In this document: positions 6,466-8,754 of the stretch, piece by piece
Numbering within the stretch: position 1 is the stretch's first letter
How the letters are laid out: the number at the start of each line of letters is the position of its first letter
NCBI GenBank assembly: GCA_900757195.1
Contig: CAAEMZ010000009.1
Span: forward strand, 1-8,754
DNA length: 8,754 nt
Reading direction: 5' to 3'
DNA from: Lachnospiraceae bacterium
GTDB lineage: Bacteria > Bacillota > Clostridia > Lachnospirales > Lachnospiraceae
Notes under the pieces: generated by a model
The model's database searches: none
Seen by the model: the letters and a program-made list of their open reading frames with translations, nothing else
What the model was told of the DNA's origin: nothing
Position numbers and translations under genes: made by a program

Positions 6466-7997
6466 AAACTTCCTCCGTAGGTTTCATCCGGCATCCGGTA
6501 ACAGACGGCCTCTGCCAGATGTTCTTCTTTGATCGTCTCACTGTCTTCCAGATCGCTGACCGTCCGGGCTACCTTTAAAATCTTCTGATAATCTCTGGCG
6601 GACAAATGAAACTTTTCATAAATATTCTGAAATAATTTTTCGGTCCGGCTGTCCAGACGGCAAAACTGCCGGATCATCAAACTGTCCATCCCGCTGTTGT
6701 AACGGATATCGGTTCCGGAAAACCGACAGCGCTGACGCTCCCGGGCAATTTCCACGGCGGCCTTCATGGCGGCGCTGTCCATCCCCTTTTCACCGGCATC
6801 CATCTGGTTATAAGATATCCGCCGGAGATTCACGCACAAATCCATACGTTCTTTCACCGGTCCGCTGATTTTGCCCATATATGCCTGAATCTGGGGTTCG
6901 GTACACTGGCACCGGTTTCTGTCCGGATAATAGCCGCAGCGGCACGGATTCATCGCCGCAACGACCAAAGGCTTTGCCGGAAACGTGCTGCTGCCCCGGA
7001 GTCTGTGAATAAAGACCGTCCCCAGCTCCAGAGGCTGGCGCAGGGCCTCCAGGGCCGGCCGTGAAAATTCTGCAAACTCGTCCAGAAACAGAACACCGTC
7101 ATGGGCCAGACTCATTTCGCCCGGCCCCGGCACCAAACCGCCGCCGATCAGCACCTTATCCGACACCGAATGGTGGGGTCTTCGAAACGGCCGGGCAGAA
7201 ACCAGTCCGCTCCCCGGTTTCAGACGTCCTGCCGCACTGTAGATTTTTGTCACCTCCATCTGTTCTTCCCGGGACATGGGCGGCATAATATAGGGAATCC
7301 GCTCGGCCATCATGGTCTTTCCACTGCCCGGCGGACCGATCAAAAGCAGATGATGCCACCCGGCGGCAGCAATCCGGGCACAGCGTTTTCCCGCCGCCTG
7401 CCCGCGGATATCCCCAAAATCCAGAGGAAATCCGCTTCCCTCTTTCACTTCCGGCGGCGCCAGAGGTTCTGCCGGAACTAATTCACGGATCCCCTGAAGA
7501 TGATCGATCACCGCCTTCAGTGATTCGGCGCCATAAACCGTCATTCCGGAAATAATCAATGCCTCCTGAACATTTCCCGGAGGTACAAAACAATACAAAA
7601 AACCCTCTTTCACCGCCTGACTGACCACCGGAAGGATTCCACGGACAGGAACCAGAGAACCATTCAGGCTCAGCTCACCGATAAACAGACTGTTATTTAA
7701 AAATTTGGGAGATATTTGCTCGATACAGCAAAGAAGCGCTACTGCCGAAGGCAGATCAAATCCGGTCCCCGACTTCCGAAATCCGGATGGGGCCAGATTT
7801 ACCAGATAACGTTTGGGCGGCAGAGAAAATCCGGAATTTTTGACGGCAGTCCGTATCCGCATCCCCGATTCCCTGACCTCGGCGGAAATCTCGCCGACAA
7901 TATGAAACGATGGCAGGCCATTCCCCGCATCGGCTTCGACCCGGACAATCCGTCCGTCGATGCCCGTGCAGGCCCCGCCGAAAACTCTGCAAAACAT
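6456..7997 (-). CDS. comM: ComM/YifB family Mg-chelatase-like AAA+ ATPase
   Basis: Members of this family include ComM, a hexameric helicase that promotes branch migration when foreign DNA is integrated during transformation; in Clostridia the role is untested. The 513-residue product matches family length (about 506). The N-terminal ChlI/Lon-protease-like domain spans about 1-170 and contains NLAPSGFRKSGTGFDLPSA. The AAA+ domain has Walker A GPPGSGKT at 221-228 and Walker B VLFLDEF at 302-308, then a C-x-C...C-x-C cluster (352, 354, 363, 365). The C-terminal Mg-chelatase helical domain ends at about 505. An in-frame ATG at 8093 would add 32 mostly basic residues. It is rejected because the family N-terminus begins at MFCRVFGGA, a site AGGAAG lies 7 nt before ATG 7997, and a good promoter lies inside the extension. 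It is the first gene of comM-dprA-topA. Confidence 0.94.
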   Translation of the reverse strand: MFCRVFGGACTGIDGRIVRVEADAGNGLPSFHIVGEISAEVRESGMRIRTAVKNSGFSLPPKRYLVNLAPSGFRKSGTGFDLPSAVALLCCIEQISPKFLNNSLFIGELSLNGSLVPVRGILPVVSQAVKEGFLYCFVPPGNVQEALIISGMTVYGAESLKAVIDHLQGIRELVPAEPLAPPEVKEGSGFPLDFGDIRGQAAGKRCARIAAAGWHHLLLIGPPGSGKTMMAERIPYIMPPMSREEQMEVTKIYSAAGRLKPGSGLVSARPFRRPHHSVSDKVLIGGGLVPGPGEMSLAHDGVLFLDEFAEFSRPALEALRQPLELGTVFIHRLRGSSTFPAKPLVVAAMNPCRCGYYPDRNRCQCTEPQIQAYMGKISGPVKERMDLCVNLRRISYNQMDAGEKGMDSAAMKAAVEIARERQRCRFSGTDIRYNSGMDSLMIRQFCRLDSRTEKLFQNIYEKFHLSARDYQKILKVARTVSDLEDSETIKEEHLAEAVCYRMPDETYGGSLWD

Positions 7998-8037
7998 GTA
8001 ATTTCTTCCTTTCTTCCGAAAGGCGATACCTGATTTT

Positions 8038-8066
8038 AATCTACCAGTCTTTCTCCGATTTTTCAA
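8038..8066 (-). promoter_or_regulatory. Promoter of the comM-dprA-topA operon
   Basis: On the minus strand TTGAAA (complement of 8061-8066) lies 17 nt from TAGATT (complement of 8038-8043), and the -10 is preceded by TGG, making it extended. Predicted transcription from about 8031 gives a leader of about 34 nt to the ATG at 7997. It would not include the upstream ATG at 8093. Confidence 0.6.
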
Positions 8067-8106
8067 CGCTAATCCTTCTTTCTTTTTCGACATCTATTTC
8101 TCCGAA

Positions 8107-8135
8107 TTGACGGGGCCGCCATTCACCGCTATAAT
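8107..8135 (+). promoter_or_regulatory. Promoter of dtd, near consensus
   Basis: TTGACG (8107-8112) and a perfect TATAAT (8130-8135) are separated by exactly 17 nt, an 11/12 match to the housekeeping consensus. Transcription would start near 8142, about 33 nt before dtd. It is divergent from the comM promoter, with the two -35 boxes about 40 nt apart. Confidence 0.85.
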
Positions 8136-8174
8136 AAAGGGCACAGATTAACGAAAATAAAGGAGTTTTTCACG

Positions 8175-8621
8175 ATGAAAGCAGTCATACAGCGGGTAAC
8201 CCGCGGAAAAGTAACCATTGAAGGCCACGTTCACGGTGAGATTGGCCATGGATTTGTTATTCTTTTGGGCGTTGCCAGAGAAGATACCCGGGAAGATATG
8301 GATTATCTGGTTAAAAAAATTTCCGGACTTCGGATTTTTGAAGACAGCGAAGGAAAAATGAATCTTTCCCTCAGAGACGTAAAGGGTGAACTGCTGGTTA
8401 TTTCCCAGTTTACCCTGTTTGCCAACACCCGAAAAGGCAACCGTCCAAGCTTTATCGACGCAGGCCTTCCTGAAACATCCAAAGCCTTTTATCTGGACTT
8501 TATCCAGGCCCTCCGGGGCATGGACTTTAAAGTCGAAGAAGGCGAGTTTGGCGCCGACATGGCTGTGGAGCTTGTCAATGACGGCCCGGTGACCATTATT
8601 ATGGATTCCAAAAACCGCTGA
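8175..8621 (+). CDS. dtd: D-aminoacyl-tRNA deacylase
   Basis: This enzyme removes D-amino acids (for example D-Tyr) and glycine mischarged on tRNA, keeping D-residues out of proteins; it acts as a cytosolic homodimer. The 148 residues are the usual length. The N-terminus MKAVIQRVTRGKVTI is typical. The active-site strand SQFTLF is at 77-82. The C-terminal motif FGADMAVELVNDGPVT at 125-140 contains the Gly-cisPro pair (137-138) that enforces chirality in the family. An AAGGAG ribosome binding site at 8160-8165 lies 9 nt from ATG. It is transcribed alone from a strong promoter. No terminator is visible between its stop and the adjacent intron end. A 159-codon antisense frame over the same DNA is a shadow. 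Confidence 0.96.
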   Translation: MKAVIQRVTRGKVTIEGHVHGEIGHGFVILLGVAREDTREDMDYLVKKISGLRIFEDSEGKMNLSLRDVKGELLVISQFTLFANTRKGNRPSFIDAGLPETSKAFYLDFIQALRGMDFKVEEGEFGADMAVELVNDGPVTIIMDSKNR

Positions 8622-8696
8622 TTTCAAATGTTTTTACAAATACGAGAAGATTTTGCAGATTGAGTAGGAGGGAGTGATTAACTCCCGTCCTCTCAC

Positions 8697-8728
8697 ACCA
8701 CCGTGCGTACCGTTCGGTACACGGCGGT
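8697..8728 (-). ncRNA. Group II intron domain V
   Basis: This is the catalytic hairpin of the intron. The triad C-G-C maps to the complement of 8726, 8725 and 8724, with its G opposite a U (complement of 8700). The bulge complement of 8706-8707 supplies the 2 nt that help bind catalytic metal ions. All expected pairs are intact, so nothing here indicates decay of the ribozyme core. Confidence 0.8.
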
Positions 8729-8729
8729 T

Positions 8730-8754
8730 TCAATAGTTGACGTGCACAGACTGA
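8730..8754 (-). CDS. Possible C-terminus of the intron-encoded reverse transcriptase/maturase
   Basis: One minus-strand frame reads QSVHVNY then TGA just before domain V. Intron-encoded proteins of class C introns usually stop in domain IV, immediately upstream of domain V, and this placement fits. Seven residues are too few to identify the protein by sequence, and another frame runs open through domain V. The reverse transcriptase core is outside the window. Confidence 0.35.

Larger units (their letters stand above)
8659..8754 (-). mobile_element. Group II intron (class C type), 3' end, cut by window edge
   Basis: On the minus strand 8728-8697 forms a domain V hairpin. The 9 bp basal helix ACCGCCGUG/CACGGUGGU contains the CGC triad with its G-U pair, which is typical of class C rather than the AGC of classes A and B. 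A 2 nt CG bulge, a 4 bp upper helix and a GAAC loop follow. Domain VI comes next (8691-8666): GGGAGU/ACUCCC around UAAUC, extended by AGGA/UCCU past a bulged C. The intron then runs CUACUCAAU, so its 3' end is near 8659. The 5' end and almost all the intron-encoded reverse transcriptase lie right of the window. The intron is antisense to dtd, 38 nt past its stop. Identification rests on structure and remembered family sequence. Confidence 0.85.

Noticed and set aside
7101..7481. Plus-strand 126-codon frame inside comM
   Set aside because: It is a shadow of the GC-rich AAA+ coding region, opposite the Walker A and Walker B codons.
8148..8627. A 159-codon minus-strand open frame antisense to dtd
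   Set aside because: It covers dtd almost exactly, has no ribosome binding site, and its sequence looks like a reverse reading of the conserved deacylase codons.

Overview
This window looks like a core chromosomal segment of a low-to-medium GC Gram-positive bacterium of the class Clostridia, most likely Lachnospiraceae. That assignment is inferred from protein style, strong GGAGG-type ribosome binding sites, a CodY regulator and the gene order; nothing in the window names a species. Seven complete genes are present: comM, dprA, topA, codY, rpsB and tsf on the minus strand, and dtd divergently on the plus strand.

Layout from right to left. A partial group II intron of class C type, minus strand, occupies about 8659-8754; its domains V and VI are clear. 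dtd (8175-8621, plus) has a near-consensus promoter. It shares an intergenic region with comM, whose own promoter lies inside what would otherwise be an N-terminal extension. comM and dprA overlap by 10 nt and topA follows 59 nt later, so the three form one DNA-processing operon (AAA+ helicase-like protein, RecA loader, topoisomerase I) closed by a very strong terminator at 3171-3214. codY then has its own extended -10 promoter, a possible CodY box and a short terminator. That terminator is physically the same DNA as the rpsB promoter spacer and -35 region. rpsB has a roughly 100 nt structured leader resembling an S2 autoregulatory site. A hairpin plus U6 separates rpsB from tsf and would act as an attenuator, lowering EF-Ts relative to S2. 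tsf ends at a 121-152 terminator. Left of it, bases 1 to about 99 look like the end of an ISL3-family insertion sequence, including the last codons of its transposase.

The six minus-strand genes link global nutrient control (CodY senses GTP and branched-chain amino acids), translation capacity (S2, EF-Ts) and DNA topology and uptake functions. The block is bracketed by two different mobile elements that both run off the window. No wholly new system was seen. The most interesting material is regulatory RNA and promoter architecture around codY-rpsB-tsf, plus the two mobile-element ends, which are easy to miss because almost all their coding sequence is outside the window.
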